The notes beneath the pieces are model-generated. The model was not told the origin of the DNA and ran no database searches. It saw only the letters and a program-made list of their open reading frames with translations. A stretch of DNA of 37,587 bases from Methylorubrum zatmanii (GTDB lineage: Bacteria > Pseudomonadota > Alphaproteobacteria > Rhizobiales > Beijerinckiaceae). Within the stretch, counting starts at the first letter, position 1, and each line of letters begins with the position of its first letter. The translations under genes were made by a program, and so were the position numbers. Location of the stretch: positions 1 through 37,587 of the forward strand of contig NZ_NKUI01000141.1 of NCBI RefSeq assembly GCF_014845115.1. Reading direction: 5' to 3'. Of this stretch, positions 25,551-34,001 are shown piece after piece.

Positions 25551-26018
25551 ATGGCAATCCTGTCCCGCCTCGTCGCGACCGTCCTGCTCATGCTGGGACC
25601 GAGCCTGGGGAGCGCCTTCGCGGCCGGCGAGGCGCCGACCGGCTACTACGCGCCGCAGAAGGTGGTCTACCACAACGACGGCGCGCCGCCGGACAACGGG
25701 GCCTATTTCAAGCGCCTGCTCGGCAACATCCGCAACCACGTCGAGGCGCTCGGCCAGGACAAGGTCGAGATCCGCGTCGTCGACCACGGTGACGGCCTCG
25801 TCCTGTTCCAGTTGGCGAAGGACGACCGGGACCTGGCCGGCCGCATCGACGCCCTCAAGGGCATGGGGATCCGGTTCCTGATCTGCTACAACACCCTGAC
25901 GGAGCGCAAGATCGACTGGCATGGCCTCTACGGCGTCAAGGAGGACGACATCGTGCCGAGCGGGGTCGCCGAGCTCGCACGACTCCAGGGCCTAGGCTTC
26001 GCCTACATCCACCCATAG
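25551..26018 (+). CDS. Secreted DsrE-family protein (second of pair)
   Basis: 155 aa. A signal peptide (about 1-25, AFAAGE) precedes a DsrE-like fold (KVVYHNDGAPPDNGAYFKRL, then KVEIRVVDHGDGLVLFQ, then GIRFLICYNTLTERKIDWHG). C112 is in the same place as C109 of the first protein. The two are clearly diverged, so they are not a recent duplication; a heterodimer, as in DsrEFH, is plausible. The stop is directly followed by the start of the binding-protein gene, so they are cotranscribed. Confidence 0.82.
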   Translation: MAILSRLVATVLLMLGPSLGSAFAAGEAPTGYYAPQKVVYHNDGAPPDNGAYFKRLLGNIRNHVEALGQDKVEIRVVDHGDGLVLFQLAKDDRDLAGRIDALKGMGIRFLICYNTLTERKIDWHGLYGVKEDDIVPSGVAELARLQGLGFAYIHP

Positions 26019-26027
26019 GTGCGCCGG

Positions 26028-27035
26028 ATGCCCCGTTTCCCGCTTCCCGTCGTCCTGTCCTGCCTCGCCCTGCTCGCCGCCCCGCCGGCTTCCGCGGACC
26101 CGCGGCGCGACGCCGATCGGGCTCCCGCCGACGCACGCACGTTCCCGCCCTGGCAGGGGGGCGCCAACGCCCCGGCACGCGACAAGGGCCTGGAGTTCAC
26201 GGTCCACGAGGCGGACAACCTCGCGGACTTCCACGGCGACCTGACGAATGCCCGCCTGATCCTCTACGTCGGCGGCAACTACTTCTTCGCGATGGCGCCG
26301 CTGGTCGCGGCCTTCGAGGCGCGGCACCCGGACCTCGCCGGCCGGATCTACTACGAGACCATTCCGCCGGGCCTGCTCGTCAGGCAGATGCGGGCCGGCG
26401 GGCGCATCACGGTGGGCAACATGACCTGGACCGCCAAGCCCGACGCCTACCTCGCCGGGCTCGGGGCGGTCGAGCGGCTCGTCCGCGAGGGGGACCTGGT
26501 CGGGCCCGCGGTCCCCTACGTGACCAACCAGCTGGCGATCATGGTTCCGAAGGGCAACCCGGCGAAGGTCACCGGGCTCGCGGATCTCGCGCGGCCCGGG
26601 CTGCGCCTCGCGATGCCGAACCCCGAATTCGAGGGCGTCGCGCGGCAGATCAAGTCCGCCCTCCGGAAGGCGGGCGGCGAGGAGCTCGTCAGGACCGTCT
26701 ACGGGACCAAGGTGGCCGAGGGCACGACAACCCTCACGCGGATGCACCACCGGCAGACGCCGGTGTGGCTGATGCAGGGTCGCGCGGACGCCGGCGTCAC
26801 CTGGCGTTCGGAAGCCGTGTTCCAGGCCGAGGCGAACTTGCCGACGGAGCGCGTCGACATCCCCGCCGAGCAGAACGAGACCGGCGCCTACGCCGGTGCC
26901 GAAGTGAAGGATGCGGCCCATCCCGCGGAAGCGCGTGCCTGGCTGGACTTCCTGCGCGGCGCGGAAGCCCGCGCGATCTTCGCGCGCTACGGCTTCGAGC
27001 CCTACCGCGCCGACGGCATCCCGGATCGGAACTAG
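26028..27035 (+). CDS. Orphan periplasmic solute-binding protein
   Basis: 335 aa from the ATG at 26028; a GTG at 26019 touching the previous stop is also possible. A signal peptide (FPLPVVLSCLALLAAPPASA) and an unusual 45-residue linker precede a type-2 periplasmic binding fold (NARLILYVGGNYFFAMAPLV, then FEARHPDLAGRIYYETIPPG, then TNQLAIMVPKGNPAKV), like the molybdate/iron-type binding proteins. No permease or ATPase gene is near. It is in one operon with the DsrE pair, so it may bind a sulfur oxyanion, or molybdate for SoxC. Ligand not predictable. Confidence 0.75.
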   Translation: MPRFPLPVVLSCLALLAAPPASADPRRDADRAPADARTFPPWQGGANAPARDKGLEFTVHEADNLADFHGDLTNARLILYVGGNYFFAMAPLVAAFEARHPDLAGRIYYETIPPGLLVRQMRAGGRITVGNMTWTAKPDAYLAGLGAVERLVREGDLVGPAVPYVTNQLAIMVPKGNPAKVTGLADLARPGLRLAMPNPEFEGVARQIKSALRKAGGEELVRTVYGTKVAEGTTTLTRMHHRQTPVWLMQGRADAGVTWRSEAVFQAEANLPTERVDIPAEQNETGAYAGAEVKDAAHPAEARAWLDFLRGAEARAIFARYGFEPYRADGIPDRN

Positions 27036-27037
27036 CC

Positions 27038-27510
27038 ATGCCCCGCATCGCCCAGGTTCTCGTCGCGGCCTGACGCCCGCCCTCGCCGGCGTGGCCCGTC
27101 CCGGACAGGGTCCTGGTACCGGCCCGGCGGCCCGCTGCCGGCCATCGAGGAGGCGGCGGAGACCTTCGGCAAGGCCCGCGGCACCGACGTTCAGGTCACG
27201 GCCGGCCCACGCCCGGCTGGATCGACAAGGCCAAGCAGGATGCCGACATGGCCTATGGCGGCTCGGAGGCGATGATGGTCGACTTCGTCGCCCCGATGCC
27301 GGACCGGATCGATCCGGGCACGGTGCAGCCGCTCTACCTCCGACCTGCCGCCGACCTGGTCGGCCCCGTCACCCCGGACGGATCGCGGGTCTACGGGACC
27401 TGCTGAAGCCCGGGCAGGGCACCGGGCCGTGAACGGGTCCGGCCAGGGCGAACTCTGGGAGGACGCGGCACGCGTCCGGGCCCCACGCGGCGTCCGACCG
27501 GCCGCCATGG
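27038..27510 (+). pseudogene. Decayed second solute-binding protein gene
   Basis: An ATG at 27038 opens a frame that stops after 11 codons. Recognisable pieces then lie in different frames: GGPLPAIEEAAETFGKARGT, then (after a shift near 27210) TPGWIDKAKQDADMAYGGSE and DPGTVQPLYLRPAADLVGPV. GLRDLLKPGQG and NGSGQGELWEDAA follow in further frames. Together they match a ModA-like binding protein. At least three shifts are needed, so this is a pseudogene. It follows the intact binding protein by two bases and points to a former tandem pair. Confidence 0.7.
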
Positions 27511-27514
27511 CCGC

Positions 27515-27907
27515 TCAGAGCGCCTTGTCGAGGAGGGCCGTGATCGCCCCCGGCTTCGTCTCTCCCGACGAGCGTCCGGCTTCCTTGTCGCCCTTGTAGG
27601 CGATCAGCGTGCTCTGCATCGTGGCGCCGAACCGCTTCACCACGTCCTTGCGGCTGTCGAAGTCGACCTCGAAGACCTGCAGGTCCTTGAAACGGGGCTC
27701 GGCCTCAAGCTTCGCCAGGATCGGCTTCTGAGCTGCGCAGGTGGTGCACCACGGGGCGGTGATGTGGACGAGGATCGGCTTGCCGGCCTTCTGGGCCGCC
27801 TCGAAGGCCGCCGGCGTGTAGGTGACCGGGTCGGCGGCGAAGGCCGCCGTGCCGGTCAGCAGCGGGACCGCGGCGAGGAGGCCGAGCAGGGAACGGCGGG
27901 TCGACAT
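27515..27907 (-). CDS. Periplasmic thioredoxin-family protein
   Basis: 130 aa from the ATG at 27907 with AAGGAG upstream. The signal peptide (MSTRRSLLGLLAAVPLLTGTAAFA) is followed by a compact thioredoxin fold with HITAPWCTTCAAQKPIL (C54, C57) and LQVFEVDFDSRKDVVKRFG. The usual cis-Pro position reads GATMQST, without proline, which is unusual and may alter substrate choice. It lies 34 bases after the pentapeptide gene, in the same operon. Probably another reductase for periplasmic sulfur chemistry. Confidence 0.85.
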   Translation of the reverse strand: MSTRRSLLGLLAAVPLLTGTAAFAADPVTYTPAAFEAAQKAGKPILVHITAPWCTTCAAQKPILAKLEAEPRFKDLQVFEVDFDSRKDVVKRFGATMQSTLIAYKGDKEAGRSSGETKPGAITALLDKAL

Positions 27908-27941
27908 GCGGGGCGCTCCTTGGCGCTGAAGAAGCCGGGGT

Positions 27942-28742
27942 TCAGTTCCGCGCCCGGGTGATGGCGCGGTCGACGTTGATCCGGGCCGCCCAGTCCTTGG
28001 CGCTGTCCTGGCCCTTGAGGGCGACGAGGCGGGCGCCGCTAACATCGACGTTCCTGAAGTCGGCGCCCGCGACGGTGGCGCCGGTCAGGTTCGCGCCGGA
28101 GAGGTCGGAGCCCATCAGCACCGCGTCGGTGAGGTCGGCGTCCGTCAGGTTGGCGTATTCCAGCCTCGACCGGCCGAGGTTTGCTCCCTTCAGGTTCGCG
28201 CCGGAGAGGTTCACCGAGACGAACACGGCCCGCATCAGGCCCATGGACTGGTTCTTGATGTCGGCGCCACCCCTCAGGTCGACGAGCGTCGCTCCGCTCA
28301 TGTTCGCACCCTTGAAGTCGCCGATCGGCATGGATCGGCTGAGGTCGGCCCCGCTGAGATTAGCCTCGCGGGCGGTGATGCCGAACATTTTCGCACCGAC
28401 GAGCTTGACCCCGCTCAGGTCGGCCTTGATGAACCAAGCCTGTTCAAGGTTCGCCTCGCTGAGGTCGGCCCCGCGCAGGTTCGCCTTGTTGAGGCGTGCG
28501 GTGCGCAGGTTCACACCCCTCAGGTTCAGGCCGGAGAGATCGAGGCCGGACAAGGCCTTGTCGGAGAGATCGAGGGGCTTACCGTCGGCCCTGGCGATCA
28601 TGGCCTCGATGTCCGCGCGGCTCATCTCCGCCTGGGTCATCGCAGGCGTGTTCATGTCCGCCCCGAGCAGCAGGTCCTGCTCGGCGTGGACAGGGCCGGC
28701 CATCAACGCGGAAACGAGCAGGAGCGGGGCGAGGGGTCGCAT
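27942..28742 (-). CDS. Exported pentapeptide-repeat protein
   Basis: 266 aa with a signal peptide (MRPLAPLLLVSALMAGPVHA). From about residue 60 to the end it is built of A(D/N)LSG-type five-residue repeats, over twenty in a row, with small breaks, which should form a right-handed four-sided beta-helix. Examples are LDLSGLNLRGVNLRTARLNK and GANLKGANLGRSRLEYANLT. No enzymatic motif is seen. Exported copies beside thioredoxins occur in several sulfur or redox loci, but the function is unknown. It leads the minus-strand operon with the thioredoxin gene. Confidence 0.88.
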   Translation of the reverse strand: MRPLAPLLLVSALMAGPVHAEQDLLLGADMNTPAMTQAEMSRADIEAMIARADGKPLDLSDKALSGLDLSGLNLRGVNLRTARLNKANLRGADLSEANLEQAWFIKADLSGVKLVGAKMFGITAREANLSGADLSRSMPIGDFKGANMSGATLVDLRGGADIKNQSMGLMRAVFVSVNLSGANLKGANLGRSRLEYANLTDADLTDAVLMGSDLSGANLTGATVAGADFRNVDVSGARLVALKGQDSAKDWAARINVDRAITRARN

Positions 28743-29056
28743 GTGTCTCTCCCGACTGCGCCCGCCGAACCGACCCTGGGGTGGCCGGGCACGTCGCGGC
28801 GAGTTCTCGTCATGTCGGCGCGATCTTATGCCGGTCCGCTCGCGCCGTCTGTGACTGAGGTCACCGGGCAGGACGAAGCTCGGGTGGAAACCGCAAGGGA
28901 GACCGGGCGCTTCGGCAGCTCACGCCCGCTACGGAAGCGCGCAGCTCGAACGCCCGCCGGATCGAGCGGTTCCCGGTCCGCCGAAGCCTGGATGCCGCGC
29001 ACCTCCAGGCGCGCGGGGGACGGTGCACTTCCCCCTCCTGGAGGCCGGGGCCGGTC
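28743..29056. other. Intergenic, promoter region
   Basis: About 310 bases upstream of the pentapeptide gene and of the cytochrome remnant. No gene is supported and no clear operator was seen. Confidence 0.4.
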
Positions 29057-29876
29057 ATGACTGGCGACGGCGCCTGCACGAACTCCCTGATGTGCCTTCA
29101 CGGGCGGACCCGCGTGTTCCGGACGTCGGACACCGGCCGCGAGATGCCGATCTACGGGGTCGGGCACGGCGGGAGCCGCGTGCTCACCACCCGGTGCCTG
29201 CTATCCGGCGGCGGCTTGCCGGCCGGGAGTAGCGCCGCTCTGGGCCGCTTACGAGAACTATCCGGCCTATCGCTCCAAGAACCGGCCCGTGAACACCTTC
29301 GCGGAGCGGCTGCAGGGCTGCTTCCGCTACAGCATGAACGGCAAGGCCCCGCCGCTCGGCGATCCGGTTCTGGTCGCGCTGGAGAGCTACGCCTTCTTCC
29401 TGGCACGGGGCGCGCGGACCGGGCTGAGCCCGCCCGGTCGGGTGTACCCCAAGCTGGCGCAGCCCGCCGTGCTCGACATCGGGCGCGGCAGGGACGTCTA
29501 TGCGGCCAAATGCGCCCTCTGCCACGGCGCAGCCGGCGAGGGACAGGCCACGGCGGACGGATACACCGTGTTCCCACCGCTCTGGGGAGCACGATCCTAC
29601 GACTGGGGGGCCGGCATGAGTTCGGTCGCCAATGCCGCCGGGTTCATCAAGGCGAACATGCAACTCGGCCAAGGCAACACCCTCTCGGACGAGGAGGCCT
29701 GGTCCGTCGCGGCCTTCCTCGACAGCCGCGAGCGGCCGCAGGATCCCCGCTTCGAAGGCTCCGTCGCCGAGACGCGGACGGCACACCACGACGATCCGCT
29801 CGACTTCTATGGCCGGACCGTCGACGGGGTCCTTCTCGGCCAGAACGCCCCGCCCAGCGGTACCGTCCCGCCGTGA
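29057..29876 (+). pseudogene. 5'-damaged diheme c-type cytochrome, TsdA-like
   Basis: The intact part runs from about 29223 (APLWAAYENYPAYRSKNRPV, then NTFAERLQGCFRYSMNGKA) to 29876. It has one haem site CALCHGAAGEG and a distal-Met region ANMQLGQGNTLSDEEAW. This resembles the second half of thiosulfate-dehydrogenase (TsdA)-like diheme cytochromes. The first haem domain should lie just upstream, but only a scrambled ACTNSLMCLHG stretch remains in another frame, with no signal peptide. A start at GTG 29289 would give 195 aa without export signal. Likely inactive. It implies a second thiosulfate-oxidising route once existed here. Confidence 0.6.
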
Positions 29877-29897
29877 TCCGCGAATGTCCCGCCCCCG

Positions 29898-30767
29898 TCA
29901 TCGCTCCGGCACGGCGTCCGCGGCGTCTTCCCCCGGCGGATCGTCTTCCTCCCGATCCGTCCCTCGGGCCTCCGCCGCACGGGCGGACAAGCTACCGAGG
30001 GTGGCGTGGTCGAGGCCGTCTTCCGGTGGCTGCGCCCGCCCGGGCCCTCCGGATATGCTCCCGGTGACCTCCGCGGGGCCGCGGCGCGCGGCGTGCGCGG
30101 CGCCCCCGGGCCCCAGGACCACGACGCGCGTGCCGGTCGGCACGCGCCGGTGCAGGTCGATCACGTCCTGGTTCAGCATGCGGATGCAGCCGGAAGAGAC
30201 CGCCTCGCCGATGCTCCAGGGCTCCGTGGTGCCGTGGATGCGGTAGAGCGTGTCCTTGCCGTCCTTGAACAGGTAGAGGGCGCGTGCGCCGAGCGGGTTC
30301 CTGTCGCCGCCCGCCATGCCGCCGGCCCAGGGTTCGTAGCGCTTCGGGTCGCGCCGGATCATGTCCGGCGTCGGCGTCCAGCGCGGCCACGAGGCCTTGC
30401 GGGCCACCGTGGCCGCGCCGGTGAATTCCAGGCCGGCCCTGCCGACGCCGACCCCGTAGCGCATCGCCTTGCCGCCTTCCATGACGAGGTGCAGGAACCG
30501 CCTGTAGGGGTCGACCACGAGGGTGCCGGGCGGCTCCTTCGTCGGGTAGTCGACCACCTGTCGGACGTTGCGCGCCTTGAGGTCGCGCGGGTCGACCGCC
30601 TCGACGGGGAACGGCTCGTCCGTGACGGCCGCGTACCGGCGCTGGGCCTCGGAGCCGACGGCCGGCCGGACCTGCGCACTCGGGGCCGGCGCCCCCATCG
30701 AGGCCGTGCAGGCGCCCAGTGCCGAGGCGAGCGCGACCAGCGCCGGGAAACGTGAGGCCAGCCGCAT
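29898..30767 (-). CDS. L,D-transpeptidase lipoprotein
   Basis: 289 aa from the ATG at 30767, overlapping the dsbA-like stop by one base. The signal ends in ASALGAC, a lipobox (C20). The YkuD catalytic domain (about 75-215) contains the motif [20 protein letters not shown] with the active His and Cys, in the family's normal spacing. It makes 3-3 peptidoglycan links or attaches proteins to the wall. The C-terminal 70 residues are acidic and Pro-rich. As the third gene of dsbD-dsbA-ldt it may depend on that thiol system to keep its catalytic Cys reduced. Confidence 0.87.
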   Translation of the reverse strand: MRLASRFPALVALASALGACTASMGAPAPSAQVRPAVGSEAQRRYAAVTDEPFPVEAVDPRDLKARNVRQVVDYPTKEPPGTLVVDPYRRFLHLVMEGGKAMRYGVGVGRAGLEFTGAATVARKASWPRWTPTPDMIRRDPKRYEPWAGGMAGGDRNPLGARALYLFKDGKDTLYRIHGTTEPWSIGEAVSSGCIRMLNQDVIDLHRRVPTGTRVVVLGPGGAAHAARRGPAEVTGSISGGPGRAQPPEDGLDHATLGSLSARAAEARGTDREEDDPPGEDAADAVPER

Positions 30768-31402
30768 CACGAGCGGCCCTTGGCGCGGGCCTGGGCGACA
30801 GCCTGCCTGAAGCCGTCGTAGTCGAGCGCGGCCGCCACCTTCAGCGGGCCGATGAGGTAAACCGGCGTGCCTTGCAGGCCGAGGGCATCGGCCTGGTCGA
30901 GGTTGCGCTGGAGCAGCGCGGCGATCTCGCTCGCGTGGGCGCCCCGGTCGGCCTCCAACCGGGCCATGTCGACGCCCGAGGCCGACACGGCCTCCAGCAT
31001 CCGCTCCTTCGGGATCTTGCGGCCCGGGATGGCCATGAGCGCCCGGTGCACCTCGTCGTAGCGGCCCTGGTACTTCGCCGCGAGCGCGAGCTGCGCGCCG
31101 TAGACGGAGGCGTCGCCGAGGATCGGCCAATCCTTGTGGACGAGGCGGATGCGCCCATCCGACTTCACCAGCCGCTCCAGGTCCGGGTGCGACTTCTTGC
31201 AGAAGGGGCAGTTGTAGTCGAGGAAGGCGACGAGGGTCAGGTCGCCCTTCGGGTTGCCCGAGACCGGCGCCTCGGGGTCGTTCAGGATGGCGTTCGGATC
31301 GACGCCTTGCGCGAACGCGTCCTCGGCGGCCGGCGCCAGCGACCGCAGGGCCGGCGCCAGGGCGGCGGCCGACAGCAGGGCGAGCAGGGTCCTGCGCTTC
31401 AT
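30767..31402 (-). CDS. DsbA-family periplasmic thiol oxidoreductase
   Basis: 211 aa from the ATG at 31402 with GAGGAG upstream. The signal (about 1-28) is followed by [18 protein letters not shown] with CPFC (C65, C68), the helical insert, and the cis-Pro loop [10 protein letters not shown]. The CPFC type and the neighbouring DsbD favour a reductase/isomerase-like (DsbG/ScsC-type) or thiol-protecting role over DsbA oxidation. It lies 35 bases after dsbD. Confidence 0.87.
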   Translation of the reverse strand: MKRRTLLALLSAAALAPALRSLAPAAEDAFAQGVDPNAILNDPEAPVSGNPKGDLTLVAFLDYNCPFCKKSHPDLERLVKSDGRIRLVHKDWPILGDASVYGAQLALAAKYQGRYDEVHRALMAIPGRKIPKERMLEAVSASGVDMARLEADRGAHASEIAALLQRNLDQADALGLQGTPVYLIGPLKVAAALDYDGFRQAVAQARAKGRS

Positions 31403-31437
31403 GATGGGTCTCCTCGTGGCTGGTGGGAAAGGCTCGC

Positions 31438-33231
31438 TCAGGCGCCGATGCGGGCGAGGCGGCGCTTGAGCTCGCCGAGCGCGAGCTCGCCCTCGGTACG
31501 GGCGTCGCGGACCTCGCTGCCGTCGGCGCGAATGAGGATCAGGGTCGGGGGGCCGACGACGTCGTAGCGCTGCATCAGGGCGCGCGTGCCGGCGTCGTCG
31601 TGGGTCACGTCGGCCCTGATGACGGAGACGGCCTTCAACCGCTCCCGGATCTCCGGGTCCGCCAGCACGGCCCGCTCGTTGGTCTTGCAGACGGAGCACC
31701 AATCCGCGGCGAACTCGACCAGGACCGGCGCACCCCGCTCGCGCGCTTCCCGTAGTGCCGCGTCCAGACCGCCCGGGGTCGTCGCCGTCCGTTGGACCAG
31801 GGGGGCCGCCGCGCCCCCGGGGACGAGGCCGGACAGGGGCCGGAGCGGATCGCTCCCCCCGGTCGCGGCGCCGACGAGGAGCGCGCAGCCGTAGGCGGCG
31901 ACCGCGAGGCCCGACGCCTTGCCGAGGCGGGCCCGCCCGTCCGCTCCCGCGAGGGCCGCGACGGACCACCCGAGGCCGAGGGCGAGCACGCCCCAGAGCA
32001 GCAGCGCCATGCCGCCCGGGAGCAGGCGGGCGACGAGCGAGACCGCCAGCGCCAGGAAGACGAAGCCGAAGGCTTGCTTGGCCCGCACGAGCCACGGGCC
32101 CGACCGCGGCAGGACCCCGGCCCCGAAGGTGCCGAACGCGACGAGGGGCGCCCCCATGCCGAGGCCGAGGGCGAACAGGGCCAGGGCACCGCGCAGCACA
32201 TCCCCGGTCTGGGCGACGTAAAGCAGCGCGGCGGCGAGCGGCGGCGTCACGCAAGGTCCGACGATCAGCGCCGAGCTGAAGCCGAGCAGCGCGGCGGCGA
32301 GGACCGAGCCGCCTCCGGTCGCGGCCGAGCCGGCTGCCCGGTCGCGCCACCACCGTGGCGCCTGGATGTCGAACAGGCCGAACATGGAGAGGGCGAGCCC
32401 GACGAGGGCCGAGGCCATCAGGCCGAGGGCGAGGGGCGTCTGCAGCGCGACCTGCAGGTTGCGTCCGAGCCAGGCCGCGGCAAGGCCGAGGCTCGCATAG
32501 GCCCCGGCCATCGCGAGGACGTAGCTGCCGGAAAGCACGAAGCCGCGTTCCGGCGTGAGGCCCCGGCCCGGGCGGACCAGCATGCCGGACAGGATCGGCA
32601 CCATCGGCAGGACGCACGGCGTGAAGGCGAGGAGGACGCCGAGCCCGAACATGCCCATCAGGACGCCGGCGAGGTTGCCGGTGAGCAGCGAGGCCGGCCC
32701 GGACGGTAGGTCGTCCGAGCGCGCGGCTTCCGCCGGGCCGCCCGCGACGTCGCGAACGGACGGGGTCGACCCGGTCCCGCCGCCGGACCGGGCGCCCTCC
32801 GGCCCGGCCGGTGCCGCGAGATCGAGCGTTTGCGTCACCGGCGGGTAGCAGATGCCCTTCTCGGCGCAGCCCTGGTAGGTGACGCGCACCGAGCGCAGGC
32901 TGGTTAGGGCCGCGCCCGGCACCGTGGCCTCGGCCGCGCCGTGATAGACCTCGGTCGGCCCGAAGTTCGGGTCGTCCTTGGTTTCCCCACGCTCGGTGGT
33001 GACGGGCAGCGATTGCCCGGTCGGCGTGGAGGCAGCGATTCGGTCGCGGTAGAGGTAGGTGCCGGCGGGGATGGTCCAACGCAGGCGGAGGGAGAGGTCG
33101 GGCTGGCGGGTCGCGGCGAGGGTGAACGGCACCCGCCCGGTGGCGGCGTCCTGGCCGCGCCCCGGCGACCCGAGTGCCGCGCCCGTCCAGACAAGGGCAG
33201 CGAGGATGAGGTGGGCGAGGAGGTTCGGCAT
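31438..33231 (-). CDS. dsbD: DsbD thiol:disulfide interchange protein
   Basis: 597 aa, full length. The periplasmic N-domain (about 20-170) has its active pair in [14 protein letters not shown]. The membrane core carries [12 protein letters not shown] and [13 protein letters not shown]. The C-terminal thioredoxin domain has [16 protein letters not shown]. It moves electrons from cytoplasmic thioredoxin to periplasmic partners. It is first of the dsbD-dsbA-ldt operon and divergent from the response regulator, sharing the PmrA/QseB-type box. With SoxV this gives the cell a second inward-to-outward electron line. Confidence 0.94.
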   Translation of the reverse strand: MPNLLAHLILAALVWTGAALGSPGRGQDAATGRVPFTLAATRQPDLSLRLRWTIPAGTYLYRDRIAASTPTGQSLPVTTERGETKDDPNFGPTEVYHGAAEATVPGAALTSLRSVRVTYQGCAEKGICYPPVTQTLDLAAPAGPEGARSGGGTGSTPSVRDVAGGPAEAARSDDLPSGPASLLTGNLAGVLMGMFGLGVLLAFTPCVLPMVPILSGMLVRPGRGLTPERGFVLSGSYVLAMAGAYASLGLAAAWLGRNLQVALQTPLALGLMASALVGLALSMFGLFDIQAPRWWRDRAAGSAATGGGSVLAAALLGFSSALIVGPCVTPPLAAALLYVAQTGDVLRGALALFALGLGMGAPLVAFGTFGAGVLPRSGPWLVRAKQAFGFVFLALAVSLVARLLPGGMALLLWGVLALGLGWSVAALAGADGRARLGKASGLAVAAYGCALLVGAATGGSDPLRPLSGLVPGGAAAPLVQRTATTPGGLDAALREARERGAPVLVEFAADWCSVCKTNERAVLADPEIRERLKAVSVIRADVTHDDAGTRALMQRYDVVGPPTLILIRADGSEVRDARTEGELALGELKRRLARIGA

Positions 33232-33284
33232 GGTCGGCTGCGGGGCCCGGGTTCGGATCGGCCCGGCGCAAGTCGAAAACGCAG

Positions 33285-33301
33285 CTTAAGCCAGGCTTAA
33301 G
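33285..33301. promoter_or_regulatory. PmrA/QseB-type box between dsbD and the response regulator
   Basis: CTTAAGCCAGG occurs twice in a row (33285-33306), placing two CTTAAG hexamers 11 bp apart. This is the direct repeat known for PmrA/QseB regulators. It lies 38 bases before the response regulator ATG and 54 bases upstream of dsbD on the other strand, so it can control both. Confidence 0.65.
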
Positions 33302-33338
33302 CCAGGCCCGGAGGATGCCGGGCAGCCAGGAGAAACGC

Positions 33339-34001
33339 ATGCGCATCCTCGTCGTCGAGGACGATCCCATCCTCTCGGACGGCCTCCGTGTCGGGCTGTC
33401 CTTATGCGGGGCGACCGTCGACTGCGTCGCGACCTGCGCCGATGCGGACGCCGCCCTCGGCACGAGCCCGTTTGCCGCGGTGGTGCTCGACCTGATGCTG
33501 CCGGACGGCTCGGGGCTCGACGTGCTGCGCGGCCTCCGCCGCAGGGGCGACCGCACGCCGGTGGTCCTGCTGACGGCGCGGGACGCGGTCGCGGACCGGA
33601 TCGCGGGGCTCGATGGCGGGGCCGACGACTACCTTGGCAAGCCCTTCGACCTCGACGAGCTCTCCGCCCGCATCCGCGCCGTGGTCAGGCGGGCCGCGGG
33701 ACGGGCGACCGCCAGCCTTGAGCACGGCGGCATCCGGCTCGACCTCGGCAGCCTGACCGTCACGGTCGACGGGGCGCAGATCCCCGTGTCCCGGCGCGAG
33801 TTCATGGTGTTGGCCGCCTTGATGGAGCGTCCCAGCGTGCTGCGCTCGAAGGCGGAGTTGGAGGACCGCCTCTACGGCTGGCAGGAAGAGATCGAGAGCA
33901 ACGCGGTCGAGGTGCACGTCCACAACCTGCGGGCCAAGATCGGGAAACACGCCATCGAGACGGTGCGCGGCCTCGGCTACCGGATGAGGGCGCCTGCATG
34001 A
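33339..34001 (+). CDS. OmpR-family response regulator, QseB/PmrA type
   Basis: 220 aa from the ATG at 33339 with CCAGGAGA upstream. The receiver domain (1-115) has acidic pair VVEDDP, phospho-Asp D51 in VVLDLMLPDGSG, and Lys in DDYLGKPFDLDE. The winged-helix domain (about 125-220) ends ETVRGLGYRMRAP. This is the usual partner of the sensor kinase gene, which overlaps its stop (ATGA). Probable targets are the two CTTAAG-repeat sites in this window. Gene name not assigned, as QseB, PmrA and TctD are close relatives. Confidence 0.93.
   Translation: MRILVVEDDPILSDGLRVGLSLCGATVDCVATCADADAALGTSPFAAVVLDLMLPDGSGLDVLRGLRRRGDRTPVVLLTARDAVADRIAGLDGGADDYLGKPFDLDELSARIRAVVRRAAGRATASLEHGGIRLDLGSLTVTVDGAQIPVSRREFMVLAALMERPSVLRSKAELEDRLYGWQEEIESNAVEVHVHNLRAKIGKHAIETVRGLGYRMRAPA

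Noticed and set aside
27942..28742. Regular short repeats suggesting a CRISPR array or tandem DNA repeat
   Set aside because: The periodicity comes from pentapeptide codons; units are diverged and lack identical repeats with unique spacers.
31403..33556. Very long minus-strand open frame upstream of the dsbA-like gene
   Set aside because: It overlaps dsbD in another frame and is Arg/Pro/Gly-rich; only the part from 31402 downstream is a protein with a ribosome site.
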